A DNA stretch of 26,045 nucleotides, taken from the NCBI GenBank assembly GCA_022837595.1, contig JALHFX010000039.1:1-26045 (forward strand). Direction: 5' to 3'. The translations under genes were made by a program, and so were the position numbers. A model generated the notes under the pieces. It did not search any database. It was not told the DNA's origin and worked only from the letters and a program-made list of their open reading frames with translations. Numbering within the stretch: the first letter of the stretch is position 1; the number at the start of each line of letters is the position of its first letter. The stretch is from Propionibacterium sp. Its GTDB lineage: Bacteria > Actinomycetota > Actinomycetes > Propionibacteriales > Propionibacteriaceae. Below are positions 6,592 to 13,822 of this stretch, piece by piece.

Positions 6592-8265
6592 ATGCGTACT
6601 CCCGTTGATGCGACTACCGTTCCCGCCTGGGCTGAGCTTGCCAGGCTGCACGATGACTTGCACGTTGACTTCCGTACCTGGTTCGCGGATGATCCAGACC
6701 GTGCTGAGCGTTTCTCTCTGACGGCCGCAGATCTTTATGCGGACCTATCGAAGAACTATTTGACCGATGAGGTCCGTGACGCGCTCGTCCGGCTCGCCGA
6801 ACAAGTTGATCTGGCTGGTCACCGTGAGGCGATGTTCTCCGGGGAGCGAATCAATACCACCGAGAACCGGGCTGTGCTGCACACGGCCCTGCGGTTGCCG
6901 CGTGACGCATCGCTGGTCGTCGATGGCGTCGATGTCGTCCAGCAGGTGCACGAAGTACTCGACCGAATGTACGCGTTCGCCGATCAGGTGCGCTCCGGTG
7001 AGTGGGTGGGCATCACCGGCAAGCCGATCCGCACCGTGATCAATATCGGCATCGGCGGCTCCGATCTGGGCCCGGTGATGGTCTACGAGGCTCTCAAGCC
7101 CTACCATCAGGCCGGCCTCGAATGCCGCTTCGTCAGCAATATCGACCCGACCGATATCTACGAGGCCACCCATGATGTCGATCCGGAGACTGTACTGTTC
7201 ATCGCTGCGTCCAAGACTTTCACCACCTTGGAAACGATGACGAATGCGCGGATGGCGAAGAATTGGCTGCTGAACTCGCTGCAGACTGCCGGCATCATCG
7301 AAGACGATGACGAAGCGCGCGCTGAGACGATCCGTCGGCATTTCGTCGCGGTCTCGACCAACCTCGAGAAGGTCGCCGAATTTGGCATCGATCCGCAGAA
7401 TGCTTTCGGTTTCTGGGACTGGGTAGGCGGACGCTATTCGGTCGATTCGGCCGTGGGCTTGTCCGACATCATCGCCATCGGTCCGGAGAACTGGCAGAGT
7501 GTGCTGGCAGGTTTCCATGCCATGGACGAGCACTTCCGCATCACCGATTTCCGCGAGAATCTGCCGGTGCTGATGGGGCTGCTCAACGTCTGGTACAACA
7601 ATTTCTACGATGCGCAGTCGCATGCGGTGCTGCCATACGCGCAGTACCTGCATCGCTTCCCGGCCTATCTTCAGCAGCTCACCATGGAGTCGAACGGCAA
7701 GCGCACCCGCTGGGATTCCACACCGGTCAACCTGCAGACCGGAGAGGTCTTCTGGGGCGAACCCGGCACCAACGGTCAGCATGCTTTCTACCAGCTGATT
7801 CACCAGGGCACCAAGGTCGTTCCGGCCGACTTCATCACGACGGTGAACCCCGCGCATGCACTGCGTGAGGGCGGCACCGATGTGCATGCTCTGTTCTTGT
7901 CGAACTTCTTCGCCCAGACCGCGGCGCTTGCGCTCGGGAAGACTGCGGATGAGGTGCGTGCGGAAGGGACACCCGAGGAAATCGTCGAGGCCCGGGTCTT
8001 CCCAGGCAACAAGCCGACTACCTCGATCATGGCCGCTGAGCTCAGCCCGCGGGTTGTCGGCGAATTGATCGCCCTCTACGAGCACATCACCTTCGTCGAA
8101 GGCGTGATATGGGGCATCAACTCCTTCGATCAGTGGGGCGTGGAGTTGGGCAAGAAACTCGCTTTGGAGATCGCTCCGGCAGTAACCGGGGACGATGAGG
8201 CGCTCGCCCGTCAGGATCCGTCGACCCAGAACCTGATCGGCTTCTACCGCCAGCATCGCGTCTAG
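6592..8265 (+). CDS. pgi: Glucose-6-phosphate isomerase
   Basis: Interconverts glucose-6-phosphate and fructose-6-phosphate in the cytoplasm (glycolysis, gluconeogenesis). 557 residues, the normal length of the long bacterial form. Visible signatures: NIGIGGSDLGPVMVYEAL (sugar-phosphate binding), FWDWVGGRYS, ENLPVLMGLLNVWYNNF, the catalytic-Glu segment MESNGK, GEPGTNGQHAFYQLIHQGTK with the conserved His, and QWGVELGKKLA near the end with the conserved Lys. ATG 6592 is chosen over ATG 6580 because the protein then opens MRTPVDATTVPAW, as homologues do, and because a -10 element overlaps 6580. The gene is flanked by hairpins on both sides, so it is probably transcribed alone. Confidence 0.97.
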   Translation: MRTPVDATTVPAWAELARLHDDLHVDFRTWFADDPDRAERFSLTAADLYADLSKNYLTDEVRDALVRLAEQVDLAGHREAMFSGERINTTENRAVLHTALRLPRDASLVVDGVDVVQQVHEVLDRMYAFADQVRSGEWVGITGKPIRTVINIGIGGSDLGPVMVYEALKPYHQAGLECRFVSNIDPTDIYEATHDVDPETVLFIAASKTFTTLETMTNARMAKNWLLNSLQTAGIIEDDDEARAETIRRHFVAVSTNLEKVAEFGIDPQNAFGFWDWVGGRYSVDSAVGLSDIIAIGPENWQSVLAGFHAMDEHFRITDFRENLPVLMGLLNVWYNNFYDAQSHAVLPYAQYLHRFPAYLQQLTMESNGKRTRWDSTPVNLQTGEVFWGEPGTNGQHAFYQLIHQGTKVVPADFITTVNPAHALREGGTDVHALFLSNFFAQTAALALGKTADEVRAEGTPEEIVEARVFPGNKPTTSIMAAELSPRVVGELIALYEHITFVEGVIWGINSFDQWGVELGKKLALEIAPAVTGDDEALARQDPSTQNLIGFYRQHRV

Positions 8266-8278
8266 TTCACACCATTTT

Positions 8279-8316
8279 GGATGCCCGGATGAACCACTCG
8301 GTTCGTCCGGGCATCC
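8279..8316 (+). terminator. Strong hairpin terminator after pgi
   Basis: A 17-bp stem (8279-8295 with 8300-8316, one G-U pair) closes on the loop ACTC, 13 nt after the pgi stop. The 3' side lacks a clean T-run. The rest of 8317-8396 shows only the -10-like element of the next gene. Confidence 0.75.
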
Positions 8317-8384
8317 TCGGCTTGGGGCACCCCAGTAGCGCGGCGAGGTACCGGTGGCAGGCGTGCAGTGTTGAACCTCCCACG

Positions 8385-8390
8385 TAAGGT
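8385..8390 (+). promoter_or_regulatory. Putative -10 element for the SanA-like gene (leaderless)
   Basis: TAAGGT ends 6 nt before ATG 8397. The AAGG could instead act as a weak Shine-Dalgarno, so both readings remain open. Confidence 0.4.
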
Positions 8391-8396
8391 GGCCGC

Positions 8397-9035
8397 ATGC
8401 GCAAATTCTGGCGCGTGTTGCTCGCCCTACCGTTGACCGCTCTGCTGGTAGTAGGGATCCCCTGGCTGGTCATCCAGCTATTCGCGGTCGGACGCACCTG
8501 GACGAACGTTGATGATGCCCCATATCGTGACGTCGGAATGGTCATGGGGGCAGCAACCGTCAACGGCAGGCCCTCCGGTTATCTGCAGGCTCGTCTCGAC
8601 CTCGCCCTGCGGCTGTGGGAGGAAGGCAAGATCAGCGTCTTCATCGTCACCGGCAGCACGAGCGATGACGAGCCCGCCGTGATGCGCAATTATCTGGAGG
8701 AACACGGCGTCGATCCCCTCGACATCATCGAGGACGAGTATGGAAACTCCTCATATTCGTCCTGTGTGCGGGCCAAGGAGATCTTTGGAGTCGATGAGCT
8801 CACCGTTATCTCGCAGAGCTATCACGTGCCGCGCACGGTTGCGACCTGCCGGATGGTTGGCGTGGACGCGGTCGGGGTCGGCGATGAGACGGTCAAAAAC
8901 GCTGTTTGGCGGGACTACGAGTGGCGCGAACTGGGCGCCAATATGAAGATGATTTACGACGTCATCATGAAGACCGATGTCGGCACCTTGTACTACGACT
9001 CTTCGGTGGACGAGGCGCTGGCCCGTCCGAAATAG
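8397..9035 (+). CDS. SanA/YdcF family (DUF218) membrane protein
   Basis: 212 residues with one N-terminal hydrophobic anchor (about 5-30) and a DUF218 domain facing outward by analogy with SanA. The family pattern is clear: VMGAATVNGRPSGYLQARLD, then LWEEGKISVFIVTGS, DEPAVMRNYLEEHGVDP, a D-E-Y-G-N-S-S-Y segment, and VISQSYHVPRTVATCRMVG. In E. coli SanA affects envelope permeability to vancomycin at high temperature; the biochemical activity is unknown. Here an envelope role is inferred from family only. The gene lies between pgi and argS with its own likely promoter and no evident operon partner. Confidence 0.88.
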   Translation: MRKFWRVLLALPLTALLVVGIPWLVIQLFAVGRTWTNVDDAPYRDVGMVMGAATVNGRPSGYLQARLDLALRLWEEGKISVFIVTGSTSDDEPAVMRNYLEEHGVDPLDIIEDEYGNSSYSSCVRAKEIFGVDELTVISQSYHVPRTVATCRMVGVDAVGVGDETVKNAVWRDYEWRELGANMKMIYDVIMKTDVGTLYYDSSVDEALARPK

Positions 9036-9104
9036 TCTCTACCAGTGCCGTGCGCTCAGCCTTGCCCGCGAAGTAGTCGCCGTTCGGGCGGGTTACGCCA
9101 GAGG

Positions 9105-9113
9105 TGAGACAAT
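9105..9113 (+). promoter_or_regulatory. Putative extended -10 for argS (leaderless)
   Basis: TGA-GACAAT ends 7 nt before ATG 9121; no Shine-Dalgarno is present. This supports ATG 9121 over a longer reading frame that would overlap the preceding gene. Confidence 0.5.
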
Positions 9114-9120
9114 AGGCCGC

Positions 9121-10755
9121 ATGTCTTCACTGCCGTCTGTTCTATCGCAACGGATCGAAGCGGTCGCCGGGGCCGACCCGGAGCTGCGTCCAGCTACCAA
9201 ACCGCAATTCGGCCACTTCCAGTCGAATATCGCGTTGCGCCTGGCCAAGCAGGAAGGGGCCAAACCCCGCGACGTTGCGCAACGCATTGTGGACGCTCTT
9301 GATCTCGATGATCTGTGTGAAGTCGTGGAGATCGCAGGTCCCGGTTTCATCAATTTCCGGCTGCGCACCGATGTGCTGGCGGCTGCGATCAACGAACAGC
9401 TGGCTGATCCGCGAGCCGGTATCGTTCAAACCCGTGACCCGAAGACGGTGGTTATCGATTATTCATCGCCTAACGTCGCCAAGCAGATGCATGTCGGCCA
9501 TCTGCGGTCAACGATCATCGGTGACTGCTTCAACCGGGTGCTGAGCGCGCAGGGACATACGGTCATTGCGCAGAACCATATCGGCGACTGGGGCCGCCAG
9601 TTCGGCATGCTGATCGAGCAGGTCATCGACGAGGGGCTTGATCTGAGCACCCTTGATCTGCCCGGTGCCGAGGAGCTCTACCGCAGAGCCAACGAGCACC
9701 TCAACCAGGATGAAGCCTTTGCAGAGCGGTCTCGCGAGCGAGTGGTGAAGCTGCAATCGGGCGATCCCGATACCCGGGCGGCTTGGCAGCGACTGATCAA
9801 GATTTCGCTGGCCGGATTCAACCGCACCTATGAGCGGATGAACGTGCTGCTCACTGATTCCGACGTGGCCGGAGAATCCACCTATAACGAGATGCTCGGT
9901 GCTGTCGCCGATGACTTGGCCAAGCGTGGAATTGCAGTGCGCGATTCTGGTGCCTTGGTGGTTTTTGCCCCGGGATTCGATGCTCCGGCGATCATCCGTA
10001 ATTCCGCCGGTGGCTACGGTTACGACGCGACTGATGTGGCCGCGATTCGGTATCGAGTGGACGACCTGGGAGCCCAGCGGATCATCTATGTCACCGATGC
10101 CCGTCAATCCAACCACTTCAAGCTGGTCTTCGCTGTTGCGAAGCTGGCCGGTTATCTTCCCGACGACGTCGAAGCCCAGCATGTGGGCTTCGGCATGGTG
10201 CTCGGTCCCGGCGGCACCCCGATCAAGACCCGCGATGGCGGCACCGTCACACTAGAGAGCCTATTGGACGCAGCGGAGGAGCATGCTGCACCCCAGATCG
10301 CGCTGGCGGCGATCAAATACGCTGATCTGTCCAACAGCCTGCAGAAGGACTACGTTTTCGATGCCGAACGTATGACTCAGACCACCGGGGATACCGGCCC
10401 ATACCTGCAGTATGCGCACTCGCGTTGTGCCGGGATCCTGCGCGAGGCAGCTGCGCGAGGGCTCGCCTGGGATCAGGTCGGCGTCCTCACCGAGCCGGCC
10501 GAACAGGAACTGGCCTTATGGCTGACCCGGTTCGGTGAGAACGTACAGGTGGTCTCGGACGATCTCACCCCGCACAAACTCTGCACCTACCTCTTCGAGC
10601 TCGCAACGAAGTTTTCCTCGTTCTACGAGAAGTGCCCGGTGCTGAAGAGTGATGGTGACGTGCGTGCATCGCGATTGGCGCTGGTGGCGGCCACCAAGCA
10701 GGTGCTGGCTCGTGGACTCGATCTGCTCGGGATCGTGGCTCCGGAGCGCATGTAA
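9121..10755 (+). CDS. argS: Arginyl-tRNA synthetase
   Basis: Charges tRNA-Arg with arginine using ATP in the cytoplasm. Class I synthetase of 544 residues, slightly shorter than E. coli ArgS. The N-terminal tRNA-recognition (Add-1) domain contains FGHFQSNIALRLAK (30-43). The HIGH signature appears as HVGH (124-127) in SPNVAKQMHVGHLRSTIIGD. The second signature loop is represented by GTPIKTRDGGTV near residue 370, the usual degenerate form in ArgS. The C-terminal DALR anticodon-binding domain includes a conserved TGDTGPYLQYAHSR approach and ends LLGIVAPERM, typical of the family. The gene is convergent with ppgK; the gap is 32 bp. Confidence 0.97.
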   Translation: MSSLPSVLSQRIEAVAGADPELRPATKPQFGHFQSNIALRLAKQEGAKPRDVAQRIVDALDLDDLCEVVEIAGPGFINFRLRTDVLAAAINEQLADPRAGIVQTRDPKTVVIDYSSPNVAKQMHVGHLRSTIIGDCFNRVLSAQGHTVIAQNHIGDWGRQFGMLIEQVIDEGLDLSTLDLPGAEELYRRANEHLNQDEAFAERSRERVVKLQSGDPDTRAAWQRLIKISLAGFNRTYERMNVLLTDSDVAGESTYNEMLGAVADDLAKRGIAVRDSGALVVFAPGFDAPAIIRNSAGGYGYDATDVAAIRYRVDDLGAQRIIYVTDARQSNHFKLVFAVAKLAGYLPDDVEAQHVGFGMVLGPGGTPIKTRDGGTVTLESLLDAAEEHAAPQIALAAIKYADLSNSLQKDYVFDAERMTQTTGDTGPYLQYAHSRCAGILREAAARGLAWDQVGVLTEPAEQELALWLTRFGENVQVVSDDLTPHKLCTYLFELATKFSSFYEKCPVLKSDGDVRASRLALVAATKQVLARGLDLLGIVAPERM

Positions 10756-10767
10756 TACGCCCGGAGC
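10738..10767. terminator. Hairpin spanning the argS stop, between convergent genes
   Basis: GCTCCGG (10738-10744) pairs with CCGGAGC (10761-10767), with an inner GCG/CGC extension past a one-base bulge. It overlaps the argS stop codon and may serve argS and ppgK. There is no T-run. Confidence 0.45.
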
Positions 10768-10787
10768 GTGAGACCTCGCCGTTGAAG

Positions 10788-11549
10788 TTACGAGCGTCCA
10801 GCCGCAGCTATCGCGGCACCGACAGCTCCTGCCCGGTTGAGCAACTGTGCGGGCACGATCGGGGTCCTCAGATCGAGCAGCGGCAAGAACTTCTCGTGAC
10901 TCTTCGAAACACCACCGCCGACGACGAAAAGGTCGGGCCAGAAGTAGCGTTCCATCGTCGAGTAATACTTTTGTAGCCGCTTGGCCCAACGCTTATAGCT
11001 GAGGTGCTCCACGGTCTTCGCGTATGAGGATGCCCGGGTCTCCGCGTCGAGGCCGTCGATCTCGATGTGTCCGAGCTCGGTATTCGGCACCAACGTGCCG
11101 TCCATGATCAGCGCGGTCCCGATACCAGTGCCCAATGTCGTCAAGATCACCAGGCCGCTGTAGCCTTTCGCCGCTCCAAAATGTACTTCGGCGAGGCCTG
11201 CAGCGTCGGCATCATTCACCAACACGGTTTGGCGTCCAAGCCGCTCACTGAACATCTCTTCCGCGTTGACACCAACCCATGAGGAATGCAGGTTCGCCAT
11301 CATAGGCACAATGCCATGCACGACCGGTGCGGGAAGCGCGATCCCAACCGGACGGTCTCCGATATCGTCAGCGAAGGCATCCACGATCTGGGCGACCACG
11401 TCGGCACATGCCTTCGGAGTCGACTTCTTAGGGGTGGGGATGCGCATGTTGTCTTTGACGAGGGTACCGGTGGTCAGATCGATAGGGGCACCCTTAATGC
11501 CCGATCCACCAATATCAATGCCGAGAATAGGCTGCGTTGCCGAAATCAT
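10788..11549 (-). CDS. ppgK: Polyphosphate glucokinase
   Basis: Phosphorylates glucose to glucose-6-phosphate using polyphosphate (often also ATP), feeding pgi. 253 residues, the size of actinobacterial PpgK. ROK-type features: phosphate-1 motif ILGIDIGGSGIKGAPID at 8-24, VNDADAAGLAEVHFG, TTLGTGIGTALIMDG (phosphate-2/adenosine region) and PNTELGHIEIDG with conserved acidic and His residues. The C-terminus has the VVGGGVSKSHEKFLP segment. PpgK is characteristic of Actinomycetota including propionibacteria. The start ATG 11549 lacks a Shine-Dalgarno but has TACCAT ending 6 nt before it. It is convergent with argS and divergent from the AlbA-like gene. Confidence 0.96.
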   Translation of the reverse strand: MISATQPILGIDIGGSGIKGAPIDLTTGTLVKDNMRIPTPKKSTPKACADVVAQIVDAFADDIGDRPVGIALPAPVVHGIVPMMANLHSSWVGVNAEEMFSERLGRQTVLVNDADAAGLAEVHFGAAKGYSGLVILTTLGTGIGTALIMDGTLVPNTELGHIEIDGLDAETRASSYAKTVEHLSYKRWAKRLQKYYSTMERYFWPDLFVVGGGVSKSHEKFLPLLDLRTPIVPAQLLNRAGAVGAAIAAAGRS

Positions 11550-11555
11550 GGCCTA

Positions 11556-11561
11556 ATGGTA
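11556..11561 (-). promoter_or_regulatory. Putative -10 element for ppgK (leaderless)
   Basis: TACCAT on the minus strand ends 6 nt before ATG 11549 with no Shine-Dalgarno between. Confidence 0.45.
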
Positions 11562-11695
11562 TCTGGGCAACGCGACTTGAGGGTAGCCTGAGCGAGGCTC
11601 GACGCTGGCTGTCTGATCAAACGACGGCCGGGTAAGATCACGGCAGATCATGAGCTCGAGATCCGAGCGTACCCACCATTACGGAGAGTAGCCAG

Positions 11696-12580
11696 ATGCA
11701 GTTTGCGAGCCCGGGCTTGGTGCGTATCGCCTTCGCACAGTTGTTGATCCTGGTCGGTGCCTGGTTGATGGCCGTGTTGGTGCGAAAAGTGCTCGGTGAA
11801 CGAGTGACGATATCCGGGTCTGCGATGGTACTGGTCTCGCTGATCGGTGCCAGCTTAGGTGTGGCTCTGGTGGGAGTCTTCTTCCCGGCGGGCGAACTGC
11901 ACGATGTCTTCACCGTGCTCGCGGCGTTCGGGGTGGACGCGGTGGCGTTGATGATCGCGTCGGCGATACTAGTGCGGATTCAGGGCCACGAGGAGATCCC
12001 GACCATCGCCGAGTTGGTGGCCGCCGGCGAATCCGATCAGCTTGAGTTCAAATCGTCCGCCCGTTGGAATCTGCGCACTGATCGGCGCGACGACCGGATG
12101 GAATTGGTGATCGCGAAGACGGTTGCTGCGTTTTCCAATAGCTCCGGTGGCACGCTGCTCATCGGGGTGGACGATGCCGGTCAACTGCTCGGACTGGCCC
12201 CTGATTTTGCCACGTTGAAGTCCCCCGATCCGGATCGCTTCGAGCTGTGGCTACGCGACTTACTTCAGGCAAAGCTCGGTGCCCATGCGGCAGGGGCCGT
12301 CGATGTCGAATTTGAACAGATCCCAAGCGGAGATTATCTCTGTCGAGTGACCTGCCCGGCAGCGCCGGCACCGGTGTTTCTGCGCCCGGGGAAGGGTACT
12401 GCGGCAGCCCCCGAGCTGTGGGTGCGGATCGGGAACTCCAGCCGCGGTCTCGCCGTGGACGACGCGATCGCCTACGTCCGACATCGTTGGCCGGCACCGG
12501 TCGCGACGAACCTGCGCAATCGCATTGGGCGATGGTCGGGGACCCCCGTCATTGTGGCCGCGAGGGAAGTCGACGGCTGA
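11696..12580 (+). CDS. Membrane-anchored Schlafen/AlbA_2-domain protein
   Basis: 294 residues. The N-terminal part has three predicted membrane helices (about 8-29, 40-63, 71-94). A soluble domain follows from about 105 with the Schlafen AlbA_2 signature: ESDQLEFKSSARWN (112-125), IAKTVAAFSNSSGGTLLIGVDD (139-160) and a G-x-L-x-G-L turn. AlbA_2 domains occur in transcription regulators and, in Schlafen proteins, in RNA nucleases; most bacterial members have a following helix-turn-helix or helicase-like region, which is absent here. Function is unknown; a membrane-tethered nucleic-acid-binding or nuclease role is inference. ATG 11696 has GGAGAG 7 nt upstream. It stands alone, divergent from ppgK and convergent with the CPBP gene 30 bp away. 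Confidence 0.82.
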   Translation: MQFASPGLVRIAFAQLLILVGAWLMAVLVRKVLGERVTISGSAMVLVSLIGASLGVALVGVFFPAGELHDVFTVLAAFGVDAVALMIASAILVRIQGHEEIPTIAELVAAGESDQLEFKSSARWNLRTDRRDDRMELVIAKTVAAFSNSSGGTLLIGVDDAGQLLGLAPDFATLKSPDPDRFELWLRDLLQAKLGAHAAGAVDVEFEQIPSGDYLCRVTCPAAPAPVFLRPGKGTAAAPELWVRIGNSSRGLAVDDAIAYVRHRWPAPVATNLRNRIGRWSGTPVIVAAREVDG

Positions 12581-12610
12581 ATGCCTGCGAGCTGGGCGTC
12601 CGTCAAACGT

Positions 12611-13624
12611 TCAGTGCTTCGACAAGCGCCGTCGCCGAAGCCAGAACGGTTGAACGATCAAATCCTGCTTGGCGACCACAACCAGAAGCCACACACCGAG
12701 CGCGGTGAGTAGGACGATCGTGACCACAGATGCTTCGATCCCGAACTGACCACCGCTCAGCCACTGCTCGCCGACCAACTCCGACCGGACGAACCCATGA
12801 GCTGTGCCGGGATTGCCGGATATGACGAGGCCCAGCACCGGGCCTTGGACGACATTCCACGCGAAGTGCAGACCTATCACCGTCCACAGACTACGGGTGA
12901 AAACATAGAGCGCGGCGAACAGGATCCCCGCTTCCAGGGCGATCCCGAAAGCACCGACCAAGGTGGCTTGCGGGTTACGCAGATGTGCGGCGCCAAAGGC
13001 CATCGCGCTCACCGTAAGCGCTATCCAGGTGCCGAAGCTGCCTTCGACGAGTCGGAAGAGGATCCCCCGAAAAAGGATTTCCTCGCTGACCGATGCCACG
13101 ATGCCGACCTCCAGCAGCGCCACCCATGGTGAATAGCCAGGATTGAAGCCTTCGATCCGAAAGACGCCGAATACCCCCAAGAGGCCCGCGCAGGCTGCCA
13201 TCAAACAGACGCCGAGCCCGATTCCGGAGACCAGGCCGCGCAGCGCCCGCGAGCCCGCCAGTTCGAAGAGTGGACGCCGTAACTCGACGAATCGCCCGAG
13301 CACCCAATAGGCCAGGACAACGCCGATGGTGGCTCCTACTCGTAGCCATGGAGACCCCAGGAGTTGGCTCTGCCCTGCGGGCTTGCCGAGAGAGTTCATC
13401 ACGACCACCAGCCCGAAGACCGTCGCGATGCCCCCGCTGATCAAGATCGCAGCGAAGGCCAACAGGCGGACGAAGCCGTTGAACCGCCAATCTCCAACCC
13501 CTTGAACGTGGAGTGGTCGTGGCTGATCGGGCGGCAGCAGATCCTGCGCACGCAACGATATCGGGGCGCCGAGGATTCGCTCCAGGAGGCTGTCATAGCG
13601 TCCATCGCCAGTGGTCGGCAGCAT
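12611..13624 (-). CDS. CPBP-family intramembrane glutamic endopeptidase
   Basis: 337-residue polytopic membrane protein of the CAAX protease/bacteriocin-processing (Abi) family. After a hydrophilic N-terminus of about 50 residues there are roughly eight hydrophobic helices. Catalytic motifs in order: EEILFRG (E181, E182, R186), FGAAHLRNP (H214), and HFAWNV (H253, N257). Bacterial members are implicated in protease or bacteriocin-immunity roles; the substrate cannot be predicted and no bacteriocin gene is nearby. An ATG at 13702 would add 26 residues and extend into the dnaK operator region. ATG 13624 is preferred because a TGT-CAGACT extended -10 ends 7 nt before it. It is divergent from the chaperone operon. 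Confidence 0.88.
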   Translation of the reverse strand: MLPTTGDGRYDSLLERILGAPISLRAQDLLPPDQPRPLHVQGVGDWRFNGFVRLLAFAAILISGGIATVFGLVVVMNSLGKPAGQSQLLGSPWLRVGATIGVVLAYWVLGRFVELRRPLFELAGSRALRGLVSGIGLGVCLMAACAGLLGVFGVFRIEGFNPGYSPWVALLEVGIVASVSEEILFRGILFRLVEGSFGTWIALTVSAMAFGAAHLRNPQATLVGAFGIALEAGILFAALYVFTRSLWTVIGLHFAWNVVQGPVLGLVISGNPGTAHGFVRSELVGEQWLSGGQFGIEASVVTIVLLTALGVWLLVVVAKQDLIVQPFWLRRRRLSKH

Positions 13625-13631
13625 GGCAGGC

Positions 13632-13640
13632 AGTCTGACA
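13632..13640 (-). promoter_or_regulatory. Putative extended -10 for the CPBP gene (leaderless)
   Basis: TGT-CAGACT on the minus strand ends 7 nt before ATG 13624. It is about 43 bp from the first HAIR operator. Confidence 0.5.
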
Positions 13641-13682
13641 GAAAAACCTGAGTGACCCTGGAATAACCCGCTGGAATTTGTG

Positions 13683-13703
13683 GTTGAGCCAGGTGGACTC
13701 AAG
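13683..13703 (+). promoter_or_regulatory. HAIR operator 1 (HspR binding site)
   Basis: GTTGAGC-N7-ACTCAAG matches the HAIR consensus CTTGAGT-N7-ACTCAAG with two mismatches in the left arm and a perfect right arm. The operon encodes HspR as its last gene. Confidence 0.85.
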
Positions 13704-13709
13704 TTTGAA

Positions 13710-13730
13710 GTTGAGTGCGGTAGACTCAGG
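13710..13730 (+). promoter_or_regulatory. HAIR operator 2 (HspR binding site)
   Basis: GTTGAGT-N7-ACTCAGG, three mismatches to the HAIR consensus, centred 27 bp downstream of operator 1. Its left arm supplies the probable -35 (TTGAGT), so bound HspR would block polymerase. Confidence 0.85.
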
Positions 13731-13738
13731 GTTAGCGC
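13711..13738 (+). promoter_or_regulatory. Probable dnaK operon promoter
   Basis: TTGAGT (13711-13716), 16-bp spacer, TAGCGC (13733-13738). The -10 is weak, but the overlap with HAIR 2 is as expected for HspR-controlled promoters. The mRNA would have a leader of roughly 75 nt before ATG 13823. Confidence 0.5.
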
Positions 13739-13822
13739 GCAGCTCGACTGAACAGATGTCCCGAACAGAACTTAGTTGAAGACAAATAGCGTCCAAACAG
13801 GCGCAACAGGAGGAAACACAAC

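Noticed and set aside
6745..8256. Long minus-strand open frame (503 codons) opposite pgi
   Set aside because: It is antisense to a complete pgi and shows no domain or ribosome binding site; GC-skewed third positions remove stop codons from the opposite strand.
8327..8340. TGGGG-CA-CCCCA palindrome as regulatory site
   Set aside because: Arms of 5 bp in GC-rich DNA are expected by chance, and no link to a promoter was found.
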